The translations under genes and the position numbers were made by a program. This document shows positions 1 through 11,192 of a stretch of DNA of 64,000 nucleotides, piece by piece. The first letter of the stretch is position 1. Each line of letters begins with the position of its first letter. A model generated the notes under the pieces. It was not told the DNA's origin. It searched no databases and saw only the letters and a program-made list of their open reading frames with translations. The stretch comes from Engraulis encrasicolus (Eukaryota; Chordata; Actinopteri; Clupeiformes; Engraulidae), in NCBI RefSeq assembly GCF_034702125.1, contig NC_085859.1, positions 6,343,116 through 6,407,115 on the forward strand, in the 5' to 3' direction.

Positions 1-1300
1 CTGGACTGCGGATGTTCGATGTGTTGTGAAGCAACGGCTGGGGGCGGGACATGGGACGATTTTTGGGCGGAAGAAGGAAGTAGAGCGCCTTTTCCCATTA
101 TTCTCAATGGTGGACTTGAAGCCATATAGTTCCTAGGCAATTCTTGCCGAGTCGGCCCTGTTTCGTTAAAACGGTAGTCTCCCCTCCCTCCCAAACAACC
201 CAGATATTTTTTTCGGGCTGACCCTTTATTTAAGAAAGCTATTAAAATAGTTTAAATGACCAATGAGCATGGCTATTTGGGTTGATTGGCAGTTGCCATT
301 CTTTAGAATTATTGTTTTGATTGACAGGCAGGCCGTTGTCAAGGAGAAGGGCGAGTCTCGCGGCGTCTCCAGGGGAAGCCCCCTCCCTCCCTGCTGCATT
401 ACTTTCAACCAGCTCTGCTTTCAACAGCTTCATTACTGCGATGGGTTATTTAATTTTGGTACACTTTCCCCACAAATATGCGTTGTTGTACTTTTGGATG
501 TACTTCTCCGTACTCTGTAAGGACCTCTGCAGTTTTGGTAAGTAAAATAAAAAACATGTATATACGTGGCTGATTGACCAAAATGACTGAGCTTTGTTAA
601 ACAAACACGTACGACAATGCTAGCTTGTTATTAGCCCAAGGCAGCATGCCTGATCTTTTCAGTGTTTGATGATCTGTCGGCTTGTCAAGTAACTTAATTA
701 TAATTTGAATGCCATTGCTTTTGAAAGCAAAATGTGTCTGTTTGGCGTGCGTCAGGTGTAATTCCCTCCTTCCGTACCGTAGCCAAGTCCTTACATCAAG
801 ATGAGTAAACATTTCACTACCATTCTGGCACTATGCTGGCAGTGGCCACATCGGAAAAAGCAACGTAGTCTAGCTGTGTTCCTCCGTCAACTGTTAAATA
901 TTGTTTGTTTCTGTGTTGCCAAATTGCTAGTTGGTGATGAAATGATGGTCATTGGTACGTTCGTTTCTGTATGCAAATTGCGTCATTAATGTTGACTGTA
1001 CTGAGTGACGAGTGCATAGTGTAATGCAAATTGTGTCATTAATGTTTAATTGTAGGCCTACTGACGAGTGCATTGTGTAGTAAACATTTCCCCATCCTCA
1101 TGTGACATGGTTTCATTCTGTAGGCAAACAACAAACCACACTTCACCTGGAAAACAGAGCCAGGACTCACTGTCAGATAAGTAAAGTTTCAAATCCTTAA
1201 AGTATGCTCCTGAGTTTAAGACCAGAGACCTTCCAATGTAAAGCTAACACCATCATCTGCTTACTCTGCATGTGTTTTATATATTAGTAATAAAATAGTA
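1..1300. other. No recognised coding gene; possible non-coding first exon
   Basis: A 20-codon open piece from an ATG at 478 ends at a good donor (TTTTG|GTAAGT at 538, plus strand), reading MRCCTFGCTSPYSVRTSAVL. Cys spacing recalls a THAP start, but no continuation was found. The rest shows nothing recognisable. Confidence 0.35.
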
Positions 1301-1324
1301 ATGAAATATGGTCCAAGTAGACAA

Positions 1325-1497
1325 ATGCTGAGGCACTCTAGGTTGCAATGTTGTTTACTTTTTATTTGGCTACAATGCCTACGCATTTCGGCCCTTATGG
1401 CCTTCTTCAGGACGTATAGGCCATAAGGGCCGAAACGCGTAGGCATTGTAACCAAATAAAAAAGTTTTTAAAAATGCAACCTTGAGTGCCTCAGCAT
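1325..1497. repeat. Fold-back element
   Basis: Two arms of about 80 bp with ATGCTGAGGCACTC outside and GCATTTCGGCCCTTATGGCC inside; loop TTCTTCAGGACGTATA. Would form a long hairpin. Confidence 0.8.
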
Positions 1498-1650
1498 CTG
1501 ACTGTCTTCCTGGACCAAGTTTGAGAGCCCTACACTGATGAGCACCAAGGAAATAAGGTGAAGACCCAGAAGCACTCCAATTACCTGCTTGTGAGTAATG
1601 AAATATATGTTGTTCTCATCACCCTTCGTTTGTCATCATTTTCTTTACAG

Positions 1651-2760
1651 ATGTCTGAAAATGTACAGTAGGCTACACACCAGCAGGTCTCACCATAGTC
1701 AACATCATCAAGGATTGTCACTCCGACCTGAGAAGAGGCCCCATAGAGACACGGACAAGGACCAGCCACTGTTGCCAGTGCACAACTGAGGACCCGACCA
1801 GCCTGCTGCCATCTATGATACTATATAGTACCCGGTATGTAACATTACACTACACTCAGCCAATGCTTTCATCCAAAGCTTATCACTTATTTTTACATGT
1901 GCCTCCCAATTTGAAGGGACAAAAAGTAATTGGACTGGATAAAAGTATACATCAAGCGTAGTAAACTCTTAGCATTTTGTCAGTAGCCACTATCTTCAAT
2001 AATTACAAGGGTACCAATTCTATTGACAGATATGCATGCCCACACCATGAAACTACCACCCCATGATTTTCACTGATTAGGCAGCATGCTTTGAAACATG
2101 AGCAGCCCATCTCCTTATCTATTGTGTTTTCTTCCCATGAACCTAAGTTGTTGGTGTATCAAACGGTGACGTATTCTCATCACACTTCATATGCCATTAT
2201 TTTATTTACAGCGGAGCGGTCTGAAGACGTGGAGTACACTGCAGCAGGTATCACATGACCAAGGACTTGGACAACGTCTCTGTTTTACATCTATAGTGTA
2301 TTACACAAGTGAGTGTACACCCCCATATTTCTGCAGATGTAATGGGACAATAAAGACATTTGAAAACTGAAAATGAAGTCTGCACTTCAAGCTCATCACA
2401 TTAAATAAGTAAAACAGGAGCTTGGTGAGCAGACTTAATTTTCAGTTGTCATTTGACTTTGTTAGTCCTGCACCCAAAACTTTTTTGAGAAGGATGTTCA
2501 TGGGGTTTTTTTTTTCCTTTTTAAACAAATGTAGACATTTGTAGACACTGAAATGTTATAGTTACTCTATATATACCAGTGATATGCTTCAATTATGTTA
2601 ATGTTACATTAATTCTTTTTTAAAAATAGATTTGTATTTATCGTTACAGCTGAAGATGTGCACAGTACGCTACTGCCTGCATCCTACCACCACAGAGGAT
2701 CCGATATGCAGAACCAGCTTCAAAAACCATTGCAATTATGAAACACAGTTAATAAATTCT
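1651..2760 (+). ncRNA. Possible spliced non-coding transcript, repeated exon modules
   Basis: Three acceptors (TTCTTTACAG at 1650, TTATTTACAG at 2211, TCGTTACAG at 2649) each precede related sequence (CTGAAAATGTACAGTAGGCT, CTGAAGACGTGGAGTACACT, CTGAAGATGTGCACAGTACG). An AATAAA follows at 2751. Stops break all frames. Could be a lncRNA or decayed duplicated exons. Confidence 0.35.
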
Positions 2761-2833
2761 TATATACAGCAGCCCGCACATTTTGTTTAATTTGTAATAT
2801 TGGTTAACACACTATTGTTACAACTGTTTAGAT

Positions 2834-3419
2834 CGGTGTTTCCCAACCAGGGGTACATGTACCACTAGGGTACGTGAACACAATGCAGGTGGTACATGCA
2901 TTGGCAGGTATCAATAAAAAGAAATGTATGGAGCATAATCATATTGGGATAGAGCAGTGGTTCCTAACCTATGGGTCGGGACCCAACTTATGGGTCGCCA
3001 AAGATCCACAGTGGGTCGCGAAGCCCTCTTGATTTTAAGGGTTTCGTTTTAATACCATATAGCCCATGTTGAATATATGACAAAGTAAAGCTTTTAAACT
3101 GATATATGCATAGAGGCAACAAAATGTAAGCGACACATTAAACAGTCATTCTATATTTGACTGAAGACAAATTGAGGAATACAATTTTCTAATGAGTTTC
3201 CGCATGACTCCCTCTCGCCTGGGACTCCCTCTCGCGTGGGCGATGATTGGGTCACCAAAGCTTACAATGGTAAAAATATGGGTCCCTGAAGAAAAAGGTT
3301 GGGAACCACTGGGATAGAGGAAGATATACAGTAGACTAGAGCATGAGGGAGGGGGTACTCATGGTATGACAAAAATGCTTAGGGGGTACATGAGACAAAA
3401 AAGAAGTTGGGAGACACTG
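2834..3419. mobile_element. Outer hAT-like MITE hosting the inner MITE
   Basis: Ends CGGTGTTTCCCAACCAGGGG and complement CAACTTCTTTTTTG...CAGTGTCTCCCAACTT. Split by the element at 2955-3311. A matching target duplication was not found, so ends are approximate. Confidence 0.6.
2955..3311. mobile_element. hAT-like MITE with exact 8-bp target duplication
   Basis: TIRs CAGTGGTTCCTAACCT and AGGTTGGGAACCACTG; target duplication GGATAGAG at 2947-2954 and 3312-3319. Internal GGGTCGGGACCC and TGGGTCGC words. No coding. Confidence 0.85.
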
Positions 3420-4627
3420 TGTGATTGAAGTAATGCATTTCTTTACAAGCTTGGGGAAGAATGTCCACTCCATGATTTGCAAGTTTAAAAAGCTGAACAT
3501 AAGGGTGAATATTTCATTTTAATCTTTATGTCAAGCATACAAAACACCCAGATGTTTAGTCATAGCCTATTGTAGGCCAGCTATGTTTTACTAACTGAAA
3601 GGTGTTAACTTTGGTTTGTTTACCATACCGTCTACTTCTAAGAGTGATTTTGTATTCTGAATCTTTTCAAAAACTGGGGGGGATCAGCAAAAAAAATGGT
3701 CATGATGACTGCTCGACACGGCAATCTTCATCTTCAATCTTCCGGATGACAGCTTGGCGCCGAGGAGCCTTTCTTCAGCGTCCATGGTTTGTCTGTCAAA
3801 CGGAAAGGTTTTGCATGTCATTTGATGCCCAAACATTCAAAGTTATTTACAAATGTCCGTAGAGGATTAACTTGGTGTGGCAGACACAAACCAAACAATA
3901 TTTTACGCAGATGTACAACATGAAAATTGGAGCATTCTGCATTGTCATACAAAAGCAATGTTGATACTGAGTATTGCTGACATGGATTATGTTTTGCCAA
4001 ACGGTACGCCGACCCCAAAGACACATCTGCATGTTCTGTGTACAGCTCTGTTTGTAGCCTAACTTCCCATTTATCTTTAATTGCGGCTACATTACAACGT
4101 GGTGAAGTAACTTATAGTAAGCTAGGTCCGCCACTCGGCTGGCTCACGTTAGATGCTAAGCTAAAATTATTATGGTCATCATAACAAGCTCTTCAAGGTT
4201 TCGTTAACCCAAAGTATCATTTTATTAATAGCATGGTATATTTGCCATACTTACCGATCACCAGTTCCATTTGAACTTGTGTTGCTGTTTTTATGACAAT
4301 CAAGGGTTTCTGTGTCGACCAGTTCCACAGCTGAAAAGTGGGTTCAATATTTCTGCTGGGGACGCCATGTCATATTCGGGTGGGAGGGGCGGGACATGTC
4401 TTGAAGTGTCTGTTTGTGGATTGGCCGGCGATGTCGACCTATCAGCAATGTAGCTCAACGTTGTCAAGGTGATTATTATATTTCCGCATTTTTGGGGCGG
4501 AAGTAAATCAGCCGCGGTTGCTTCAAAACCGTTGAATGGAGTTCTATCGAACTCCGCAGTCCAGTTATACTATACACGTCAGTGTGCTGAATTGAGCAAT
4601 GGCACATATATTTGCCTTTATACAGCA
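3420..4627. other. No supported gene
   Basis: A minus-strand donor (GATCG|GTAAGT, exon end about 4253) follows short open sequence, and a 33-codon minus ORF starts at 3786 (MDAEERLLGAKLSSGRLKMK). Neither has a recognisable domain. Inverted similarity between 4460-4570 and 1-110 (CTGGACTGCGG) may mark duplicated promoters. Confidence 0.3.
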
Positions 4628-4998
4628 TTAAAGGTACACTGTGCAGGAAATTACCAAAAAATGTAGGCCTACTGCAACTATGCTGCTCATTGAAACCGAG
4701 TCGCCTATTGCCAAATTTGACCTTTTCATGATAGTTTACTAAGTAATAAACTAATATTTAAATATGGCCCAAGTACAGTCATTTTTGCAGCTGAAAATGG
4801 CTATTTCTGGAAATTCAAAATGGCAGACCATGGAGAAGATCACCCTTTTCACGAATGAAAAGTGCAATTTTTCCAGTCATAATGAATACTTAGAATTTCA
4901 TGGTGGTGGTAAATATTCATGAAAAAAAGGTAACATTAGTGAATGGGTAGCATGAATTCTGGAAATAAACAACTAAAAATCTCACAGTGTCCCTTTAA
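4628..4998. mobile_element. MITE with TTAAAGG ends
   Basis: TIRs TTAAAGGTACACTGTG and CACAGTGTCCCTTTAA. Similar interior at 29727-30055 and 39200-39330 (GGAAAT...CATGAATATT words). Confidence 0.68.
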
Positions 4999-6257
4999 AT
5001 GGAACGGCATACCAGAGGGCAAGAGAAAGGTTAGGGACGCTGGCCCATGGCATTGAATGTTGGATGTAAACTGCTACATATAAACCCACTGGTGTTTAGC
5101 ACTGTGGTTTTTTTTTAACTTTTTCAGATTTGTTCTTTATAGAAGATGCACCATTTCAGCCAGGGGTTGTGGAACCTTTTTCATTCAAGGGGCCATGTCA
5201 AATTCCTCCCAAGGGCCGTACTATGAACACAAGCCAGGCATTTATAGCCTGGTAACAACCATCGCGTGAGAACCACACTCTCTAGGTTCCCTGAATATAA
5301 CTTAATTGTATTGCAAATTCCTTTATAAAGTGTGTCACAATAGAAGCTGCATAACACTAACATTACTGTATAGCAGGGGCCATAAACAGCCCTCGAGACA
5401 CACTAGTTAGCGAAAGGGGGAGGACGCTCTTGACAATGACGTACACATCTGCGCCAGAGTCATTGGTCTGCCCTATGTTGTTGTTGAGTAACTGCCAGCG
5501 ATTGGGTGAGAGTTGTCCAATAATTTCAAACCATAACGGAGTGCAAATTTCCTGCTTCCTACAATCGCTTCAGAGCAAACAAATGCCAGACCAAAAATAC
5601 GAAATGAAATGGTAGTATTATGGGATGGTCAGGACCAGGCTACCATAAACGGCCCTCCAGACACACTAGTTAGACTAGTAGGTCCCCCACCCTTGATTTC
5701 AGCGATATGAGTAATTCAGAGCCAGTTCACCACCACTCAACATGGAAATAATACAGCAATTAACTTTTTAGAGAAACAGGGCAGCATTTATTGATTTGCC
5801 CATACTTGCAACATTTCCAAGTATTACACGAATATTTTTTATTTATATTTATATCTTCTCAGTGTATTTAATACATACATAGAGGTAGAACATTGGACTA
5901 GTAGTGACACCTTCCCTGTTTACATTGCCCAGGTCGATCTACAAAATGACTGCCAGGATTGCTGTGGAAAGGGGGAAGATCTTTTGTAAAAAAAAAATTG
6001 CCTCGTATTGAGGAAAACCTCAGCCTATACAAGCACAATAGTTAAAATTTGCTGCTTAATATGAACTTTCTAACGGAATGACTATGAACTAACTTGAAAA
6101 TAATTTCCATCTACTCATATAATTGTAAAATATAAGCAAAAATAAAAGCAAATATTTAAGAAAGCAAATCTGGTTCTTGTGATCTTGTAAAACTCTCTCC
6201 GCATTGAGAGAATTCATATGGTTGGTTTTCCCCTTGCACGTTTGTTCCTGAGGGTCC
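4999..6257. other. 3' flank of gene 1; duplicated flank
   Basis: 5020-5860 is similar in order to 20370-20790 (GCATTGAATG, ATAAACCCACTGGTGTTT, TTCACCACCACTCAACATG, CATTTCCAAGTATTACAC), with extra DNA in between. 6089-6257 keeps frameshifted finger-linker sequence. CCCTCxAGACACACTAGTTAG occurs twice (5390, 5655). Confidence 0.5.
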
Positions 6258-6829
6258 TCATGACCAAAACTCTTCCGACTCTTCTCCTTCTTCATTGATC
6301 AACATCATCCTGTGACGCCCTGGGCCAGGAACACTAAACGACTTCTCCATCTCCTCTTCTTCTCCTCCCTCTCCTTCTTCTTCTACATCTTCCTCAATAG
6401 GTGCTCTCTCCAGTTCCTCCTCCTCTACTTCTTCTTTAATAGCGCCGATCTTCAGAAACCCTGGGTCAGGGGCAGTAGACGACTCATCATCCTCTTCGGT
6501 TTTAATGTCTTGGTCCAATTCAGGCGTCAGAAGAGGCCCTGGGCCGGGAGAGCTAGGCGCCTCCTCCTCTTCCTTCTCCTGAAATTGCCCCCCTCCTTCA
6601 TGGAGTTTCCTCTTCTCTTCAGAGTGTCTGTTTAGATGTCTCGTCAGTTCGCACTGGCGTTTGTATATCTTCCCACATTGAGAACACTGAAATAGCTTCT
6701 TCTCAGTATGAAACCGTATCTCATGCCTTTTGAGGTTGATGCTGCTAACGAAGCTCTTTCCACAAATAGAGCACATTGTGTTCTCCTCTCCATTCTGGCT
6801 TCCATTAGATTGGAGACTTTGGCCCTCAC
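6258..6829 (-). CDS. Zinc-finger gene 1: terminal finger exon E (2 fingers plus acidic tail)
   Basis: Last exon: acceptor TTGCAG|GTGAGGG in phase 1, 190 codons including the stop. It has the leader GEGQSLQSNGSQNGEE, two fingers (MCSICGKSF, FQCSQCGKIY), then a long acidic C-terminus. That tail contains LDQDIKTEEDDESSTAPDPG, which is the start of the acidic exon type but here lies after the fingers. It ends SEEFWS at 6258. In another frame just downstream (to about 6150) the DNA still encodes KSFGHED-like linker residues and a damaged finger start matching the linker of gene 2. The present stop is therefore probably caused by a frameshift that cut off a longer array. Confidence 0.72.
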
Positions 6830-6851
6830 CTGCAACACAAATCAAACAGTT

Positions 6852-7190
6852 TTCAAGTCAAGTCAAGTCAAGTCAAAGTTTATTTATAGAGCACTTTAAA
6901 ATACAACAAGATAGCTGACCAAAGTGCTGGACAGGCAGATAAAAGGACTTGAGGACCCCTTAAGACACAAAGACAACAAAAATAAATAAAAATAACCAAA
7001 GAAACAGTGCAATCTTTGAAGCACTTAAAAACAATAATAACCAATGGAAAGTGCATATATACAAGAAGTGTCTGAAAAATAAAAATAAAAAAGAGGCTAA
7101 TTAGGTGCCAATGAATATGCTAAAACTACAGAGGGCTCATGTAACAAATTAGAAGAAGGGCAAATAATAAGTAAAACACTAGATAAGATT
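6852..7190 (-). mobile_element. LINE-like 3' end fragment
   Basis: Plus strand shows five TCAAG repeats, then AAGTTTATTTATAGAGCACT, the reverse of a common fish non-LTR tail ending (TTGAC)n. No coding part remains. Confidence 0.5.
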
Positions 7191-7326
7191 TTCAGACACG
7201 GCATAATTTGTTTATTTTTTTAATAGGGGTCAATCCACATGAAATCACAGCAGACTTGTGCAAATGCAGTTCTGGTGTATACTCTGTCACTGAAAGCCAC
7301 ACTAAGGTTGCCTAATTAGAATCCAT

Positions 7327-7673
7327 GCCTGGTAAACCAGCGCCACCCGCTGGGCCGCCGAAAATTTTCAGCTGCGAGTGGGTCTGCCCTCGGATCTGAG
7401 AACGTTTTGAACACTGTGCCCTGAGTCTGGCAAAACCAATTACAACGCAGAGATTTGTTTTTAATCAAAGCGGGCAGGGTTTTGGAGGAGTGACGACGAA
7501 GCTTGCAACACCGTTGGGAAAGCATATCAACGGCAAAGATCGCAGATTGGTCAGAGCGCCGGCATGGTTTGAAAAAACAACAGGTTGTTCTCATCAGCAA
7601 TCGTCCGAGGTATCGTTCATCGGGGCCAGACTAAATTACTCCGGTCTCACATTCAGGCTGGTTCATCAGGCTA
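7327..7673. mobile_element. MITE related to 61184-61436
   Basis: Shares AACCAGCGCCACCCGCTGG, AATCAAAGCGGGCAGGGTTT and GGCCAGACTAAATTA with the 61.2-kb copy; longer by an internal segment. Flanked by repeated GAAAGCCACACTAAGGTT (7291, 7675). Confidence 0.65.
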
Positions 7674-8105
7674 TGAAAGCCACACTAAGGTTAATTAGAA
7701 TCCATGCCGGTCAGGACAATAACCATAAAATCTATTCAAGGGTGCAGTAGGTATAATAATAATATGGTAAGAGGAAAAGCGCTCATAGAGTGCAGACCTC
7801 CACCAAGGAAGCTATTTGATTTGACATTTGACATTTGACAGGGGTGAATGCTCTGACTAGGGCTCCACCATTTCTTTCTTAATAGCCAAACAGGGTTCAA
7901 ACAGAGATTCTATAAGTATAAAGAGATATGACAACATACTCTCTTTGGTTCAACTGTCCAAAATATGTGAGGAATAACAAATGAATGATTGGAATAGTTA
8001 AAAAATGTGGGCAATGAATCTATAATCCATGAAAGTTTAACATTATTGATGGAATTATGGAAATAAATGAAATATTTCATGATATTCATTTTCAATATTC
8101 TTTTT

Positions 8106-8225
8106 TTTTAACCCGGAGCTGTAGGTCCTCATAGGAAATGATTGGGAGAGATGGGCAAGGCCGGGAAATGACGCCGGCCGGACTCGAACCGGGGTCCCCG
8201 TGGGACCATTTCTGTGACCAGGGGC
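8106..8225 (-). mobile_element. tRNA-like SINE fragment
   Basis: Minus strand has CCCGGTTCGAGTCCGGCCGG (B box) followed by CGTCATTTCCCGG. The A box region is weak. Probably a short SINE remnant. Confidence 0.5.
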
Positions 8226-9192
8226 AAGAAATTTAGTCAAAATTCATGAAACTGACACAGATTTTGTGTCCCTAAGGTCTGTCTCCATTCCACAGAATTT
8301 TGAGAGATCATGTTAACAGGACTTAACATCTCCAAACTGAGCCATTCGTTTTACTGTTAAAACAGCGTCTCTATTGTGAAGGGCCTAGGAGGTTATACGT
8401 TTTACATTTTCCAGACTTCCGTAAGGTAAGCAAGCATAATAACAAACAATGATTGTTGATGACATTAAGTGGGCCTTGTTGAGGAAAGCCCGATTTATAA
8501 TGCAGTAAAAAGCTAGTGCACAGAAACAGCCAGTTTCTTTATATTGCAATACAATGTTAAAAGGGCACAAATAAGTATATTTTTTGTAGTACATTTGTCA
8601 CATTTCAGTGTTCAGCCAACAGCCCAGTTCAATAGCTAAGGCTACAGTACAGTTCCCAGTTGCCCCGGCGCCTGAAGGGCTAATTTTGAAACGGAAGTTA
8701 TAATGACGAGAAGGAAGGCTAGCAGTCACAAAAACATTACTAGGCCGCTAAAGGAACCTGGATACACGAGCACTATGTTGATTCACTCATACATTGTGTT
8801 ATGTTGAATTTAAAAAAACACATTTTGAGCGAGAGCTTAGTAGCCCTGTGCTTAATGAATGAACACAAGGGGGAATGGTAGATTATAGGCCAGTAGGATT
8901 TTGTTGGATAACAAAACACAGGACATGTTTGCACTGCAGGTCTTATGGTATAATTGAGGGAACTATAAAGTTTGCGGTTACCGGCTGTGGTTATGTAGAG
9001 TATAAATGTGATCAATGCAAGATCTAGTTTCTACACCTTTATTATTAGTGCCTATACAGCCTACTAGCTTTCTATCTTTCTGATTTTCCTTCACCTGTAA
9101 CACAAATTGGTTTTCAGGTATTATTCACTTTTTTTTTTGCAATCAATCCATATGCAATCATACCCTACTGGTGTGAATACAGTTGCGGTATT
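8226..9192. other. Intron of gene 1, nothing recognised
   Basis: AT-rich DNA without domain-bearing frames or clear repeats, between exons D and E. Confidence 0.5.
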
Positions 9193-9592
9193 GGGCCATT
9201 TCACATGAAATCAGACACTTTGGGACCCGACCGACACGGATTTCAATCATACTTGCTGTGCCTGTTTAGTAGCAAGGTAGCACCCCAATTCATATTCTGA
9301 GGGTTGTTTTATTCAATGTTGTTTGTGTAATTTAGAGCCAGAAAAGAGCTTTCAAACAACAGCACGGACATCTTTTTGTGACTTACACTGACTGATATAA
9401 TCAAGGCTGAAAGCATAGTGTCCTACCCTCATATGTAAACCTTCGCTAGTCTGTTTCTCCCTTAATATTGGTGTCAGATTCACACAAATGCAGCTCTGGG
9501 GTGCTACCTTGCTACTAAACATGCACAGCCTAGTATGATTGAAATCCGTGTCGGTCTTGTCCCAAAGTGTCTGATTTCACGTGAAATGACCC
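9193..9592. mobile_element. MITE with about 97-bp inverted repeats
   Basis: Arm GGGCCATTTCACATGAAATC ... AGCAAGGTAGCACCCCAA (9193-9290) is repeated in reverse at 9495-9592. No coding. Confidence 0.78.
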
Positions 9593-9621
9593 TATTTTAC
9601 CCTGCCACTGAAAAAACACTC

Positions 9622-9950
9622 TTAGCGCAATCAGGCCGACTGAGAACCGTGCTGGTGCCTGTTCCCGCACCTAATTGCGAACCGGCCGTCGTGTTCACAC
9701 CACAGATTTTAGCGTTCGTGAACTGGAAAGTTGGTTCGCAATGCGGACCGCAAAATACTGGGTTTTTCTCCGCGAACCGTGACGACAACATGGACGTCAG
9801 CAGGTTCATCCGGGTAACACAGTCACGTGCAGAAAAAGTTCAGAGCCCGGTATGAACACGGGCGGTTCGCAGCTAAGCACTTTAGTGCCGAAAGTAACTG
9901 GTGCGGGCACTGGTTCCGGCTCCATTCTGGTCGGTCTGAAAGCCCTATCT
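9622..9950. mobile_element. Likely MITE
   Basis: Begins CAGGCCGACTGAGAACCG and ends CGGTCGGTCTGAAAG; interior has inverted GGTGCCTGTTCCCGCACC / GGTGCGGGCACTGG words. Borders approximate. Confidence 0.5.
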
Positions 9951-10038
9951 GAGGCTCATTAAAATCCACACCGGCCAGGACAATGATATGCGTGTCCGCA
10001 GATAGAGGCTCTACCATCTTGATCTTTCCTGTCCTCAC

Positions 10039-10518
10039 CCTCTGCTCTGTAGGCCATCTCCTCTTCCTCTCCTTCTTCATTGATCATCATTATCATCCTC
10101 TGACACCCTGCGACAGGAACGCTTGATGCCTCCTCCTCCTCTTCTTCCTCAAATTGCCCTCCGCCTTCAGGAAGTTCCTGGTAGTTGTTTTCACTAGAGT
10201 GCGTCAACAGATGCTTCTGAAGGCCGTTCCAGAAAGTATAGGTCTTCAAACACTGTGGGCACGCATATGGTTTTTCCTCTGAATGTGCGATCATATGTGC
10301 TGTCAGGTGGCTCTGCCGGTGAAATTTTCTCTCACATTGAGAACACTGAAATTGCTTCTTTACAGCATGAAAAACTGCATGATGGTGTGTGAGGCCTTTC
10401 CTCTCAGTGAACCTCTTTTTACAATCAGAGCATGGAAATGTCTTGGCTTGACGACGTCTTCTTTTCCAGTTGTCCTCTCCATTCTGGCTTGAATTAGATT
10501 GGACACTTTGGCCTTCAC
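10039..10518 (-). CDS. Zinc-finger gene 1: finger exon D (3 C2H2 fingers)
   Basis: Internal exon of 480 bp (160 codons), phase 1-1 (acceptor TTTCAG|GTGAAGG; donor GAGG|GTGAGG). It has the leader GEGQSVQSNSSQNGEDNWKR and three fingers (TFPCSDCKKRF, FQCSQCERKF, YACPQCLKTY), then GGGQFEEEEEEEASSVP and MIMMINEEGEEEEMAYRAEG. The tail matches the end of the acidic start exons of the paralogous genes. The donor phase lets it splice into exon E. Confidence 0.75.
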
Positions 10519-10828
10519 CTGAAACATAAATCAAATAGCTTTCAGACACATCATAATTTTTATGTTCCTAAGAAGTTTCCCAAAAACTCACTAGTAGTAC
10601 TTAAGCGTAAGTAGTACTTCAGTCTGAGGGGCCCCCTTGGCAATATATCACATCACTATAAGTTTATGCATTCAATAATTGAATAGGCCTACATACAGTA
10701 TTTTTCTCCCACATGAAATTAAAATGCTTGCACAAAGTGCATGCACGAGGTTAAAAAAAAGTGTATAAACGTTTAGTAATGAAGTGAGACCTATTTCTGA
10801 TGTATTGGCTACGCGGCACCTCATACTT

Positions 10829-11192
10829 AAAGGGGCTCCAGGTAGGATTAAAAGTTTCATTAATCACGGTCCCAAGTCAGCCGACGCTTATGCGAGTCAT
10901 TAGTAAGTGAATGATGGCTCTCGCGACCACTTCCACGGTCCGCTGTCAGAAAAACCCCACATGCAAGTTTTGACAGCGTGGTCCGAAGAAGTGTCGTGGG
11001 AAACACTTTTCATTTGAAAACATCGCTTCACATACCGTATCCAGATTTGTATCAGCTGCTGGCATTCCGTGATGAAAAACAGCCTCACAGCCAGTTTATT
11101 TGAACAGCATTTTTTCATTAGGGTGTAGATTTTGAGACAGGCATTCCACAGGCACTGCACAAACGACATCATCCTACCTTGTGCCCCTTTAA
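10829..11192. mobile_element. MITE with TTAAAGGGGC ends
   Basis: TIRs TTAAAGGGGCTCCAGGTAGG and CCTACCTTGTGCCCCTTTAA. In the gene 1 intron between exons C and D, directly abutting the next element. Confidence 0.75.

Noticed and set aside
478..537. First exon of a second THAP gene (MRCCTFGC)
   Set aside because: Cys pattern is suggestive, but no F-H-x-F-P, Trp or CxxH exon follows within reach.
3602..3862. 86-codon plus-strand frame
   Set aside because: No domain, no splice context, composition like random sequence.
6312..6635. Plus-strand open frame rich in Leu/Phe opposite exon E
   Set aside because: It is the antisense of the Glu-rich coding tail; GAG/GAA runs read backwards as Leu/Phe/Ser.
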